DNA of 37,509 nucleotides from Verrucomicrobiota bacterium (GCA_021772635.1 JAJFLP010000055.1:1-37509), one strand, 5' to 3'; positions 1 to 7,168 are shown, counted from the first letter of the stretch. Notes: generated by a model not told the origin, from the sequence alone. Translations and numbers: made by a program.

Positions 1-136
1 GCGTCATTTTCATTACTGGGGTCCTTTCTTTTTTTAGCGATTAGGGGTGGGCCTCCGAGGGTCTCGGAGATACGATCTAAATACCATTGTCGATCTCCGA
101 GATTCCTCAACCTAAGAAACTCATCTAATAGTATGT
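1..136. repeat. Left copy of 136 bp terminal inverted repeat
   Basis: Bases 1-136 are an apparently perfect reverse complement of 37369-37504. The repeat contains its own foldbacks: CTCCGAG-GGT-CTCGGAG near 53-70, and TCGGAGAT pairing with ATCTCCGA further on. Identical inverted ends on both sides of a window suggest either that the contig stops at a dispersed repeat or, less likely, a linear element with inverted termini. No gene lies in it. Confidence 0.9.
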
Positions 137-452
137 TGAGAGAAACGCCGCGGACAGCAATAACCGGCCACCGTCCTTTCCTGCCCACCAACCACTCACC
201 GCCCACCTTCTTTTCCCCGGCCACCGCCAACCGAAAACCGTCCACTGGCCACAGCATTTCGAACGGATTGATGGGTAAGTAGATATAGAACCGGAACACT
301 TATGAAATCAGTTTTCTAACGAGGTGGTAGATATTAGCGAACTGAACCTGAAAAGTGCAGAAGATGACTTCGCTCGAAGTTATTCGGTTACCGGAATAGA
401 TCGCTCGTTGGAAAATATGCTTCATCAGCGGCCAAGGTTACTTCAGGTTACG
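137..452. other. No convincing gene; C-rich stretch
   Basis: Bases about 165-260 are pyrimidine rich, with many CCACC/CCGCC runs and no codon structure. From 324 a short plus-strand reading frame opens with GTG and looks mildly coding for about 40 codons, then runs into the duplicated segment that starts at about 453. It could be the 5' stump of a broken gene, but I cannot support a call. Confidence 0.4.
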
Positions 453-692
453 ACCCTTGGGGTCACACCTACTATTTGTGTTTATCGTAGACGATTCTCA
501 ATTTTCTTTGCTTGGTTTACTAATTTTCTTATCAGGATCAAGATTCGATCTTTCACGTTAGAGCCGTTGGGCCGCCCCGAATGGGGTTTTCCTTCCTTAA
601 CTGCTGACTGATATTCATCCGCCCAAAGTATCACAGAACCCTTGCCGATCTAGTCTCCTATCAACTCATGAACTGAAGTGGCCGCCTCATAT
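453..692. repeat. Diverged duplication, copy 1 (partner 6936-7170)
   Basis: This segment matches 6936-7170 at roughly 80 percent by eye, in the same orientation. It covers the complete 50-aa ORF on the minus strand and the 3' end of the 69-aa gene. Both copies start at CTTGGGGTCACACC and end at TTCATA or CTCATA. Confidence 0.85.
482..634 (-). CDS. Small conserved ORF, 50 aa, function unknown
   Basis: A GTG-started frame of 50 codons ends at TAA and starts 16 nt after the stop of the 69-aa gene. AGGG lies 4 nt before the GTG. The protein is basic, with the motif GKPHSGR and a helical tail rich in I, L, K and N (NVKDRILILI). The support comes from a second copy at 6959-7111. That copy has exactly the same length, no internal indel, the same ribosome-site spacing and mostly conservative changes (R/K, V/L, K/Q), which is the pattern of a translated sequence. 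I do not recognise the family. The tight pairing with another very small gene resembles a toxin-antitoxin layout, but that is only inference. Confidence 0.5.
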   Translation of the reverse strand: MILWADEYQSAVKEGKPHSGRPNGSNVKDRILILIRKLVNQAKKIENRLR

Positions 693-859
693 ACCGCAGT
701 TGCTTCGCTATCGTAGAGTCCGGCTATCAAACGGAATTCGTCGAAGAATCCGGTGATTGAGACTAAATATGGCAAGGGATGCCCAGTCTCAATAACCTCG
801 ACGACATACAGTAATCCGCGCCCTTCATCGGGGACCTCTATACGATTACATAACCTCAT
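650..859 (-). CDS. Small hypothetical protein, 69 aa
   Basis: The ORF starts at ATG with a strong ribosome site, GAGGAG, six bases upstream, so it is very likely translated. The product is acidic and soluble, with no signal peptide or membrane segment. Its beta-rich N-terminus contains LLYVVEVIETG and its C-terminus is helical (AATSVHELIGD). It lies 126 bp downstream of the 278-aa gene on the same strand and is followed within 16 nt by the 50-aa ORF. Its last 13 codons are duplicated at 7128-7168 with one change (S to T). Function is not recognised. Confidence 0.6.
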   Translation of the reverse strand: MRLCNRIEVPDEGRGLLYVVEVIETGHPLPYLVSITGFFDEFRLIAGLYDSEATAVYEAATSVHELIGD

Positions 860-985
860 ACTTTACTCCTCATTTCAGCAAGATAGGGGCAACCGTTAAT
901 CTTGAGTTCTCCATTACACTGCCGTCGTGGCACCGAAATCTTCTCTGAACGATACTGTCAACCTGAGTAGTCCCGGGCAACTGGG

Positions 986-1822
986 TTATAGCTCATATTC
1001 CTCTTTCAAGCCGATCTTGATCTCCTCCAGGTAATTCGTTTCTCCCGGAGGCCCAACTATCGAGAGAATAACATCTAACTCGGATATACTGAGTCGGCAC
1101 TCACGGCAGACTTCATCAATCTTTTTTATCAGAGTCGGACTGGTCAGACTTCCGTATTCCTTGCGGAAATATTCCAGATGGGTTTCTGAGAATTGGTCGA
1201 AAAAATCGCCGTAAACCCAATATACAAAAACATGATCGTAGTGCTCCTTAAGCTGTCCGTAAATGTCAGACTCGATCGAAGTGAAATCCAGTAGCTCCCT
1301 GGGCATCATATAATTGGCCTGCGAATAGTTGTAGGAGAGAGCGAAGTCGCCAGCATATCCGTAATCGTTATCTATGTTATCGATAAACTCGATCAGTTCC
1401 GCTAATGTGAACGGCTTTTTACTGGTTTCCTTATACAATTTGAAATCAAATCCATATTCATCCATGACGGAGTATCTGATCCCTTTTTCTTCTGCCGCTG
1501 CGCGAATGCTGATCACGTCGAATGTCGTCGACTTTAATTCGATGCGGGCGATCTCTGTTTCACCGACCGAGTAATCCGGCAGGTATTCTCCACCCATGAA
1601 CATTGGGTGAATCGCAGAGAGCTTGTCGCGGGTTTCGTTTGAGAGCTTAGTTTCGAGCAGTTTATCATCCAGTTCCTGAAAACGTCCGGCTATCAAGTAG
1701 TCCTTGATCATCTTTCGACGCGCAGCGCCTTTCACATCGCGAAGAATGACCTGCAAAACGTTTTCATAATCCCAGTAGCTAACTGGTTGGAAATCATAAT
1801 CTATTCCGGGGTAAGTTTTCAT
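986..1822 (-). CDS. Conserved hypothetical protein, 278 aa
   Basis: An acidic cytoplasmic protein with no signal peptide or membrane helix. I recall the arrangement FMGGEYLPDY (about residues 75-84) followed by an E-IARIELKSTT segment from a widespread hypothetical family of proteobacteria, where function is unassigned. The sequence is full length for that family as I remember it. GGAG lies about 12 bases before the ATG. It lies about 190 bp downstream of the 274-aa gene on the same strand, and the 69-aa gene follows. The gap upstream has no obvious terminator, so co-transcription from the riboswitch-controlled promoter at 3.15 kb is possible but not shown. Confidence 0.7.
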   Translation of the reverse strand: MKTYPGIDYDFQPVSYWDYENVLQVILRDVKGAARRKMIKDYLIAGRFQELDDKLLETKLSNETRDKLSAIHPMFMGGEYLPDYSVGETEIARIELKSTTFDVISIRAAAEEKGIRYSVMDEYGFDFKLYKETSKKPFTLAELIEFIDNIDNDYGYAGDFALSYNYSQANYMMPRELLDFTSIESDIYGQLKEHYDHVFVYWVYGDFFDQFSETHLEYFRKEYGSLTSPTLIKKIDEVCRECRLSISELDVILSIVGPPGETNYLEEIKIGLKEEYEL

Positions 1823-2015
1823 CTCGTTGATATCTCCATTAATACGTTTTGAATCGTCTTCATTAGCGGTCTGACATTGTCTCCCTCCAACCGCGGAATG
1901 CGACTTTTGTCGGTAACGCAGCGCGATTGAGATGTTCGTTATAATTAGTAATTACTCGCGTCAGGCAATGAATGACGACTGGAATACCCAAAGTCCAATC
2001 ATGGTTCGGTTATTA

Positions 2016-2840
2016 TTAATCAACACGCGTTTTAATTTGGACGATCTTGTCTCCGACACGTTTGACCGGGTATTTACAGCTCATTCCCCCGTCACAGATA
2101 AAATCAGAGCAATCTAGTCCAGTAGCTTCAAACCCCTCCCTCAATCTATGAAGGAAACGTCCCCGCGCAGCCACCCACCCCGAGTGTCCGACATCCCCAT
2201 TGAACTGATAAATCAGATCGTCAACCTCGTCGGGATCGAGTTCGCCGATTTCAAGTGTTTCTGTTGATCGGTCAGTGCCGCCTCGCTCTGGACTGCTGCT
2301 GAGCTCTGCTTGATTCTCCTGTTCAAAATACTTGACCAATCGTTTCGACAGGATCCCAAAGTCATGAATAATTTGGTCTTTCTCGTCCGCAACAATGTAA
2401 ATTTGTATCTGGTTGAAACTCATTCCGGGGCCATATTCACCATCCGGCTCGTCGATCATGGTCGATAAACCCTCGATGCAGTCCAGATCCCGGAATTCGT
2501 AGAATGGTGGGAACTCGACGTCGGGAACTTCCTTGAACCGTTTTAAGTCCTTAAGCAGAGATTTCCAGTCCACCGCGTGGTGCGCCCCAAGCTCCTCCAG
2601 GCCCCAGAGCAAGGTCAGAGCGTGTTCGATTTCCCGAAAACTTTCTTCCCAGTGAACTCGGTCGCCTTGTTCGCCGAATGCAACTTTGATCAAGGTGTTC
2701 GGGGCTGGGATTTCCTTCCCCACCGTAAAGCCATTCTCTAAATCGCCGCTGGCCGAGCCTACTGTCCAGCCTTGCGAGTAGATTGGGTGATCCGGCGGCG
2801 CTTGCACGATCTTGCATTTCTTGTTTGTAGTCTTAGCCAT
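2016..2840 (-). CDS. Hypothetical protein, 274 aa, first gene behind a SAM-type riboswitch
   Basis: The frame is open further upstream, to 3041, but that part runs through the terminator and riboswitch. The ATG at 2840 has an excellent ribosome site (AAGAGGAGGA, about ten bases upstream) and is the real start. The N-terminus is lysine rich (MAKTTNKKCK). The rest is an acidic globular protein with no signal peptide or membrane segment. The C-terminal part has three cysteines (CSDFICDGGMSC), possibly metal binding. I recognise no family. Its leader holds the riboswitch (about 2990-3115) and intrinsic terminator (2922-2960), so expression should respond to the riboswitch ligand. None of its features suggests methionine or SAM metabolism, which makes the pairing odd. 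Confidence 0.7.
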   Translation of the reverse strand: MAKTTNKKCKIVQAPPDHPIYSQGWTVGSASGDLENGFTVGKEIPAPNTLIKVAFGEQGDRVHWEESFREIEHALTLLWGLEELGAHHAVDWKSLLKDLKRFKEVPDVEFPPFYEFRDLDCIEGLSTMIDEPDGEYGPGMSFNQIQIYIVADEKDQIIHDFGILSKRLVKYFEQENQAELSSSPERGGTDRSTETLEIGELDPDEVDDLIYQFNGDVGHSGWVAARGRFLHRLREGFEATGLDCSDFICDGGMSCKYPVKRVGDKIVQIKTRVD

Positions 2841-2921
2841 TGGGTGAGTCCTCCTCTTGTATGAATTTTCATTGAGACACGAGAGTGAGGTAAGGGGACT
2901 GGCAGGAAATCGAACGAGCAG

Positions 2922-2960
2922 AAATAAAAAAACCCCACGCCTGTTGCCAGACGAGGGGTT
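2922..2960 (-). terminator. Intrinsic terminator (riboswitch expression platform)
   Basis: On the minus strand AACCCC-T-CGTCTG pairs with CAGGCG-T-GGGGTT around a GCAA tetraloop, followed by a T run (TTTTTATTT). The stem is 12 pairs with one T/T mismatch. It sits between the riboswitch core and the ribosome site of the 274-aa gene, as expected for transcriptional control. Confidence 0.9.
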
Positions 2961-2989
2961 GATATTCTGCGACCTAAGATATGATTGCC

Positions 2990-3115
2990 CGGTTATCCGG
3001 ACCACATAGTTTTCCGCTAAGCGGAATTTTGGCTTTGGCACCTTACTTTGCTATGCAGCAAAACAGGTTGCCGGGTGTTCGCAGGGCCAATCCCTCACAC
3101 CACTCTCAATGTTAT
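2990..3115 (-). promoter_or_regulatory. SAM-I-type riboswitch aptamer
   Basis: Read on the minus strand, the core GAGAGTGGTGTGAGGGATTG, then GGCCC, CCCGGCAACC and AAGGTGCCAA, follows the conserved order of the SAM-I clan. A P3 hairpin (TTGCT-gcat-AGCAA) lies between CCCGGCAACC and GGTGCCAA. A P4 hairpin (TTCCGC-tta-GCGGAA) follows. The closing P1 helix is short by eye (ACAT with ATGT). The intrinsic terminator begins about 30 nt downstream. The core letters are strongly diagnostic, but I cannot separate SAM-I from the SAM-I/IV variants without a covariance model. Confidence 0.82.
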
Positions 3116-3130
3116 TAGATTATAACTAGT

Positions 3131-3158
3131 ACTATACTTTATTATCTTCAAATTTCAA
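3131..3158 (-). promoter_or_regulatory. Probable sigma70-type promoter of the riboswitch transcript
   Basis: On the minus strand TTGAAA (3158-3153) and TATAGT (3136-3131) are 16 bases apart. This places a start about 10-15 bases upstream of the riboswitch. A second TATAAT follows closely and could act instead. Confidence 0.5.
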
Positions 3159-3480
3159 TGGGAAGAAATGAAGATATTTCCCAAAAATTGTTGCCATTTT
3201 AAAAATCCGCCAAAAAATTCACGGGCCTCTCTGCGGAACCTACCGAACCAAGGGGGGGGGGGAGGGGGGTGCGTCTTTAATTATGAGGTAAACTTAGTTG
3301 AGGATTATTCGGATCTAGAGCGGATGAAGGTTTCGTGCTCGCATGGCGATTAATCTTGTGCTCTTGCGTAAGAGCAAGTGGTTTGGGTAAGAAAAAGTGA
3401 TTGTGATACCGGATTGATACCACTCGGCAATGCTCATTGCCGTCGATCGCGATCATCGTGCCCTTCTCGATTAGGTGAGC
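3159..3480. other. Intergenic stretch with G tract
   Basis: I see no supported gene here. Bases 3252-3269 are a G11-A-G6 tract. The short frames crossing this area lack ribosome sites and codon structure. Confidence 0.5.
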
Positions 3481-3692
3481 ACACGGACGGCTCTATGCCT
3501 GACATCTCCGTAATGCCTGGCGGTCCGGATCCGCAGTTGATCGAAGTAGATATTTTCCGTATGATCATCAGCGTGCCCGAATTCCGTGAAAAGCCCGACG
3601 CTCCTGCTGAAATCGTACAAGTCGAAGCCCATGATGAGGCCCATGATAAGGCCCATGAGGCACAAGTCACGGCTACAGGGGCACGCCCTTAA
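3378..3692 (+). pseudogene. 3' remnant, possibly of an AlbA_2-type ATP-binding protein
   Basis: Only the second half of this frame (about 3490-3692) looks protein-like. It has PQLIEVDIFRMIISVPEF, then an alternating EAHDEAHDKAHE tail. Such EAHDEAH runs are typical of the C-terminal part of AlbA_2-domain, RecG-like ATP-binding proteins. The conserved N-terminal domain and any winged-helix end are missing. The frame stops inside the 172 bp duplicated segment that begins at 3673. I read it as a fragment left by rearrangement. Confidence 0.4.
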
Positions 3693-3844
3693 TTCGCTGC
3701 TTTCTGTTTGGGCCCATTGGTGAGCTGGCTACGTAAAAATCCTATCCACCTGATCGTACTTCACAGCGCTGATACCATCGCTGAATTCGAACGAATCCCC
3801 GCTGTAGACGAGGTACGATTGCGAGATTTGATCGGACAATCTCG
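3673..3844. repeat. 172 bp duplication, copy 1 (partner 6591-6762)
   Basis: This is a direct copy of 6591-6762 with the same length and about two mismatches. It spans the 3' end of the first DUF4143 ATPase gene plus 56 bp downstream, so a recent duplication carried the tail of this gene behind the second ATPase gene. Confidence 0.9.
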
Positions 3845-4889
3845 TGATCCGCTGTAACCCTTTCAGCAGCGACGGGTTGTAGGTCGAACTGGATTTGATT
3901 TCGATCGCAGTCAGAGCTCTTCCTTGCTCACATAGAACGTCTACTTCGTTGCCATTACTGTCTCTGAAAAAGTAGAGGTTGGGTATTTTCCCTTGATTGC
4001 TTCGAGCTTTCAAGCACTCGATAACAACCAGGTTTTCGAACATCTGACCGACCAGCGGATCTCTAATTACCTGTGAGGGTTTCTCGATACCCAGTAAAAA
4101 CGCCAACAGTCCTGTATCGACAAAGTAGTACTTCGGCGACTTAACCACGCGTTTGCCGAAGTTCTCAAAATATGGAGATAGTTTATATACAACGAAAGAA
4201 GCCTCAAGAATCGATAACCAATTCTTGATCGTTTTTTGGCTGACACCCACGTTGTTCGCCAATGACGTATGGTCGAGCAACTGCCCGACTCTCCCGGCGA
4301 GTAGTTTCATAAACTTCTCGAAGAGGGAAACGTCCTTCAGGTTTATCAATTGCCGAACGTCTCGCTCAACATAGGTTTGATAATAGTTCGAATACGCTTG
4401 TGTCGGCCTCTGGCTTCGATCGTAAATGCGCGGGAGAAAGCCCTTATACACATAATCCTCCGCTCCTGCGAGGCTGATTCCGGCATCGGCTAGTTCGCTG
4501 ATCGAAAAGGGGTAGAGATTCAAGATCCCCGTTCTCCCCGCCAACGACTGAGTAATTGCCTCCCGCAACGCCAACTGATGCGAGCCGGTAATAACGAACT
4601 GCCCATTTCTCTGCCGTGTGTCTACCGCTGCTTGGATGTAACTGAGCAATTCCGGGACCCGTTGTATTTCATCGAGAATGACGTTGCTCTTAAATTGCGC
4701 AAGAAACGCCTTCGGGTCATCGGTAGCAAACTGGCGAACTTCCGGAAGTTCCAGATTGGAGTACTGGTAGGTACTTAAGACTCCTCTGGCCAGAGTCGTT
4801 GTTCCGGCTTGCCGTGGACCTAGAACTGTTACGACGGGGTACTCGTTTAAGAGTTTTGTAAGCTCTTCAGATATATGACGTGAGATCAT
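3729..4889 (-). CDS. DUF4143/AAA_14 ATPase with degenerate Walker A
   Basis: A full-length (386 aa) member of the AAA_14-DUF4143 family. These are predicted ATPases with a C-terminal PD-(D/E)XK-like region, common in accessory DNA and of uncertain role. Walker A reads GPRQAGTTT (residues 24-32), where the family has GPRQxGKTT: the lysine at position 30 is threonine (codon ACA, one base from AAA). Walker B is VILDEIQR (D73, E74). A winged-helix-like stretch near 215-235 (VSQKTIKNWL) and EVDVLCEQ...IEIK near 315-332 are intact. The frame is otherwise open, so it may be an inactive ATPase, a young pseudogene, or a consensus error. Its last 38 codons are duplicated at 6647-6762. Confidence 0.85.
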   Translation of the reverse strand: MISRHISEELTKLLNEYPVVTVLGPRQAGTTTLARGVLSTYQYSNLELPEVRQFATDDPKAFLAQFKSNVILDEIQRVPELLSYIQAAVDTRQRNGQFVITGSHQLALREAITQSLAGRTGILNLYPFSISELADAGISLAGAEDYVYKGFLPRIYDRSQRPTQAYSNYYQTYVERDVRQLINLKDVSLFEKFMKLLAGRVGQLLDHTSLANNVGVSQKTIKNWLSILEASFVVYKLSPYFENFGKRVVKSPKYYFVDTGLLAFLLGIEKPSQVIRDPLVGQMFENLVVIECLKARSNQGKIPNLYFFRDSNGNEVDVLCEQGRALTAIEIKSSSTYNPSLLKGLQRITRLSDQISQSYLVYSGDSFEFSDGISAVKYDQVDRIFT

Positions 4890-5043
4890 ATACTTATCTT
4901 AATCTATGCAAATAAGGATATCAAGTCCGAAAATGCATAAATAAACACGCTCGCAGCAAGGAAAAGATTTGATGCACATTAAGGGCGTCTGATTTGCAAG
5001 ATCATCAACGTAATAAAAAGGCTGGCGCGACCGCCGACGTGAG

Positions 5044-5072
5044 TCACGTTCCACGTGCCAACGTGGTCACGT
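5044..5072. repeat. CACGT-rich hairpin
   Basis: CACGT-t-CCACGT pairs with ACGTGG-tc-ACGTG around GCCA, giving an 11 bp stem with a small bulge. It lies in the 460 bp gap between the two ATPase genes, just outside the left inverted repeat. Confidence 0.6.
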
Positions 5073-5080
5073 GAATAAAC

Positions 5081-5199
5081 CACTTAAGAACTGTAATTTG
5101 CCACGTTTTATTTCTCTAAGGCCGTATTTTCTGGTCAATGGCTCCAGTTAACATGCTAAAGTCGAAATAGATACAATTCAATAAACCGGGTCAGACCCC
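5081..5199 (+). repeat. Left arm of inverted repeat flanking the second ATPase gene
   Basis: Its reverse complement aligns along its length with 6799-6919, at roughly 80 percent by eye. Shared blocks include GTCTGACCCGG, GTATCTATTT, GCATGTTAACTGGAG, ACGGCCTTAGAG and GTGGCAAATTA. The pair encloses the 5351-6508 ATPase gene. Confidence 0.85.
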
Positions 5200-5250
5200 G
5201 AAAATAGCGCCCGAAAATAGCGCAGACCCCGAAAATAGCGAAAATAGCGA
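5187..5250. repeat. Short tandem CCCGAAAATAGCG units
   Basis: The unit CCCGAAAATAGCG recurs three times, with one further GAAAATAGCG, interleaved with CAGACCCC. This is the inner edge of the left inverted repeat and looks like slippage or stepwise duplication of a GGTCTGACCCC-type palindrome region. Confidence 0.75.
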
Positions 5251-5305
5251 ACGATTCGGTAGGAGCATCCACACGGGCGAGTCACAGCAGGATGTGAAGG
5301 TACCA

Positions 5306-5363
5306 TGAAAATCCCGCTTTAAATAATCGAATATCATGGTATGATTAGAAATGAAAATCCCGC
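5306..5363 (+). repeat. Direct repeat of ATGAAAATCCCGC at the ATPase start
   Basis: The 13-mer ATGAAAATCCCGC occurs at 5306-5318 and again at 5351-5363, where it is the start of the gene. The first copy leads to a stop almost at once. No clear Shine-Dalgarno sequence precedes either. Confidence 0.7.
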
Positions 5364-6508
5364 GAATTGCTATCCATACTGCCTTGAATAATGCCTTGGC
5401 ACGCAGCCGTGTTGTCGTTCTTGCAGGACCACGACAATCCGGTAAGACGACCATTGCAAGGGAACTGCTTAGCTCTGATTCGGTAAATTATTTCGACTTG
5501 GAGGATCCTGCGAGTTTAGCGCGACTAGACGAACCAATCACTGCTCTCAGCCCTTTACTCGGACTTGTTGTTATTGACGAAATCCAGCGTCGGCCTGATC
5601 TATTTCCTATATTACGCGTCTTGGCTGATCGGGAGGATCAGCCAGCACAATTTCTGATACTGGGTAGTGCATCAGGCGAACTGATGCGACAGACCACAGA
5701 AAGCCTTGCCGGTCGCATGGAACGCGTGATTATCAGCGGTTTTACGATTGGCGAATTGGGGCCGGATTCCGGATCTCGGCTTTGGTTGCGTGGAGGGTTT
5801 CCATTGTCTTATCTTGCCTCTACCGAAGACGATAGTCGCGCGTGGAGGAAGAATTTTATACAGACCCTGTTAGAGCGTGATTTCCCTCAATGGGGTGTGC
5901 GTGTGCCTGCCTTGGCGCTGATGCGTTTCTGGACGATGCTGGCGCATTACCATGGACAAACCTGGAACGCAGCCGGGCCGGCAAGGGCTCTGGGCGTGAG
6001 CGAATCGACCAGTCGCCGTTATCTCGACTTGCTCACGGACGCCTTTATGGTCCGGCAACTTCAGCCGTATCACGCGAATATTCGGAAACGGCAAGTGAAG
6101 GCCCCCAAAATTTATTTACGCGATAGTGGCTTACTTCATCAATTACTCGGCATCGACGGTCTCAAGACGCTGCTGACTCATCCGCAGGTCGGGGCGTCAT
6201 GGGAAGGTCTTCTCGTTGAGCAGGTGCTGATGATAGAGCCCCATGATGAAGCTTTCTTCTGGGCAACCCATCAGGGGGCGGAAATAGACCTGGTGATGCG
6301 TTGCGGTGACCGTATTTTTGGAGTGGAATGCAAGCGAACCGACGCGCCGAAAATGACACCATCAATACGCAATGCCTTGGAGGATCTCAATCTGTCGCGC
6401 GTGGCCGTGCTCTACCCTGGGACAAAGCGTTATCCGCTGGGAGAGCAAGTGGAGGCGGTTCCATTTCGTATCGTTGCCGCTGGCGAGCCGATTTTTGCCA
6501 GCAACTGA
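5351..6508 (+). CDS. DUF4143/AAA_14 ATPase, intact motifs
   Basis: A 385-aa member of the AAA_14-DUF4143 family. Walker A is GPRQSGKTT (residues 26-34, K32) and Walker B is VVIDEIQR (D76, E77). The sensor-like segment LILGSAS follows, then the conserved SLAGR. Position 213-230 has a helix-turn-helix-like ARALGVSESTSRRYL. The C-terminal nuclease-like fold shows GAEIDLV and GVECKR. The biochemical role of the family is not settled. The gene lies alone between the inverted repeats 5081-5199 and 6799-6919, so it looks like cargo of a mobile cassette. It is only distantly similar to its neighbour at 3729-4889, so the two are not a recent duplication. Confidence 0.9.
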   Translation: MKIPRIAIHTALNNALARSRVVVLAGPRQSGKTTIARELLSSDSVNYFDLEDPASLARLDEPITALSPLLGLVVIDEIQRRPDLFPILRVLADREDQPAQFLILGSASGELMRQTTESLAGRMERVIISGFTIGELGPDSGSRLWLRGGFPLSYLASTEDDSRAWRKNFIQTLLERDFPQWGVRVPALALMRFWTMLAHYHGQTWNAAGPARALGVSESTSRRYLDLLTDAFMVRQLQPYHANIRKRQVKAPKIYLRDSGLLHQLLGIDGLKTLLTHPQVGASWEGLLVEQVLMIEPHDEAFFWATHQGAEIDLVMRCGDRIFGVECKRTDAPKMTPSIRNALEDLNLSRVAVLYPGTKRYPLGEQVEAVPFRIVAAGEPIFASN

Positions 6509-6552
6509 TCTCTCCCTCCGACCACGCGCTCCCGACCAGCAGGATTGGGTCA

Positions 6553-6590
6553 GGCAGGATTGGGGATCGGGGTCTGACCCCAATCCTGCC
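6553..6590. repeat. 13 bp stem hairpin with GGGGTCTGACCCC core
   Basis: GGCAGGATTGGGG (6553-6565) is perfectly complementary to CCCCAATCCTGCC (6578-6590) around a 12 nt loop, and GGGGTCTGACCCC forms a competing inner palindrome. It lies 45 bp after the ATPase stop. It lacks a T run, so it is a REP-like palindrome rather than a clear terminator. Confidence 0.75.
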
Positions 6591-6762
6591 CTACAGGGGC
6601 ACGCCCTTAATTCGCTGCTTTTTGTTTGGGCCCATTGGTGAGCTGGCTACGTAAAAATCCTATCCACCTGATCGTACTTCACAGCGCTGATGCCATCGCT
6701 GAATTCGAACGAATCCCCGCTGTAGACGAGGTACGATTGCGAGATTTGATCGGACAATCTCG
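6591..6762. repeat. 172 bp duplication, copy 2 (partner 3673-3844)
   Basis: Same length as copy 1 with about two mismatches. Its left edge joins the hairpin at 6590. Its right edge joins a pair of 25 bp tandem units at 6765. Confidence 0.9.
6647..6762 (-). pseudogene. C-terminal fragment of the 3729-4889 ATPase
   Basis: The last 38 codons and stop of the first DUF4143 gene are repeated here almost unchanged, without start or promoter. It is a relic of the 172 bp duplication and is not a functional gene. Confidence 0.85.
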
Positions 6763-6764
6763 GC

Positions 6765-6815
6765 CAATTATCAGGGTCTGACCCGGTTAGCAATTATCAG
6801 GGTCTGACCCGGTTA
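6765..6815 (+). repeat. Two 25 bp direct units with GGGTCTGACCC
   Basis: CAATTATCAGGGTCTGACCC followed by GGTTA occurs at 6765-6789 and again at 6791-6815. The second unit runs into the right inverted-repeat arm. The palindrome GGGTCTGACCC is the same core as in the hairpin at 6553 and the array at 8 kb. Confidence 0.85.
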
Positions 6816-6919
6816 TTTGAATCGTATCTATTTTGAATTGAGCATGTTAACTGGAGACATTGACAGGAAAACACGGCCTTAGAGCAACAAAATGTGGCAA
6901 ATTAGTGGTTCTAAAGGGA
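6799..6919 (-). repeat. Right arm of inverted repeat flanking the second ATPase gene
   Basis: This is the inverted partner of 5081-5199. Both arms end with GGTCTGACCCGG on the inner side and GTGGCAAATTA near the outer side. Divergence between the arms suggests an old element. Confidence 0.85.
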
Positions 6920-6958
6920 GTTTCGGGACCGGGACTCTTGGGGTCACACCATTTGTGT

Positions 6959-7111
6959 TTATCGTAGACGATTCTCGATTTGTTTTACTTGGTTTAATAA
7001 TTTCTTGATCAGGATCAAGATTCGATCTTTCACGTTATAGCCGTTGGACCGACCCGAATGGGGTTTTCCGTCCGATGTTGCCGACCGATAGATTTCCGCC
7101 CACAGGATCAC
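6959..7111 (-). CDS. Second copy of the 50-aa small ORF
   Basis: Again 50 codons from GTG to TAA with AGGG four bases upstream. It keeps GKPHSGR, NVKDRILILI and the IENRLR end of copy 1, with conservative substitutions elsewhere. The preceding 69-aa gene survives only as its last codons (7128-7168), so this copy has lost its partner and probably its promoter. Confidence 0.4.
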   Translation of the reverse strand: MILWAEIYRSATSDGKPHSGRSNGYNVKDRILILIKKLLNQVKQIENRLR

Positions 7112-7127
7112 AGAACCCTATTCCAAT

Positions 7128-7168
7128 CTAATCTCCTATCAACTCATGAACTGTAGTGGCCGCTTCAT
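7128..7168 (-). pseudogene. 3' stump of the 69-aa gene
   Basis: The frame reads YEAATTVHELIGD then TAG, matching the end of the 650-859 product with one S to T change. The rest of the gene is absent. Confidence 0.75.

Noticed and set aside
324-611. 95-codon plus-strand ORF as a gene
   Set aside because: Its second half is antisense to the duplicated 50-aa ORF. Only the first 40 codons look possibly coding, so at most a 5' fragment.
2841-3041. N-terminal extension of the 274-aa protein
   Set aside because: The extension would translate the terminator and riboswitch. The ATG at 2840 has the strong ribosome site.
5351-6508. The two DUF4143 ATPases as a recent gene duplication
   Set aside because: Apart from the shared family motifs the proteins differ widely. 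Only the 172 bp tail segment is a recent copy.
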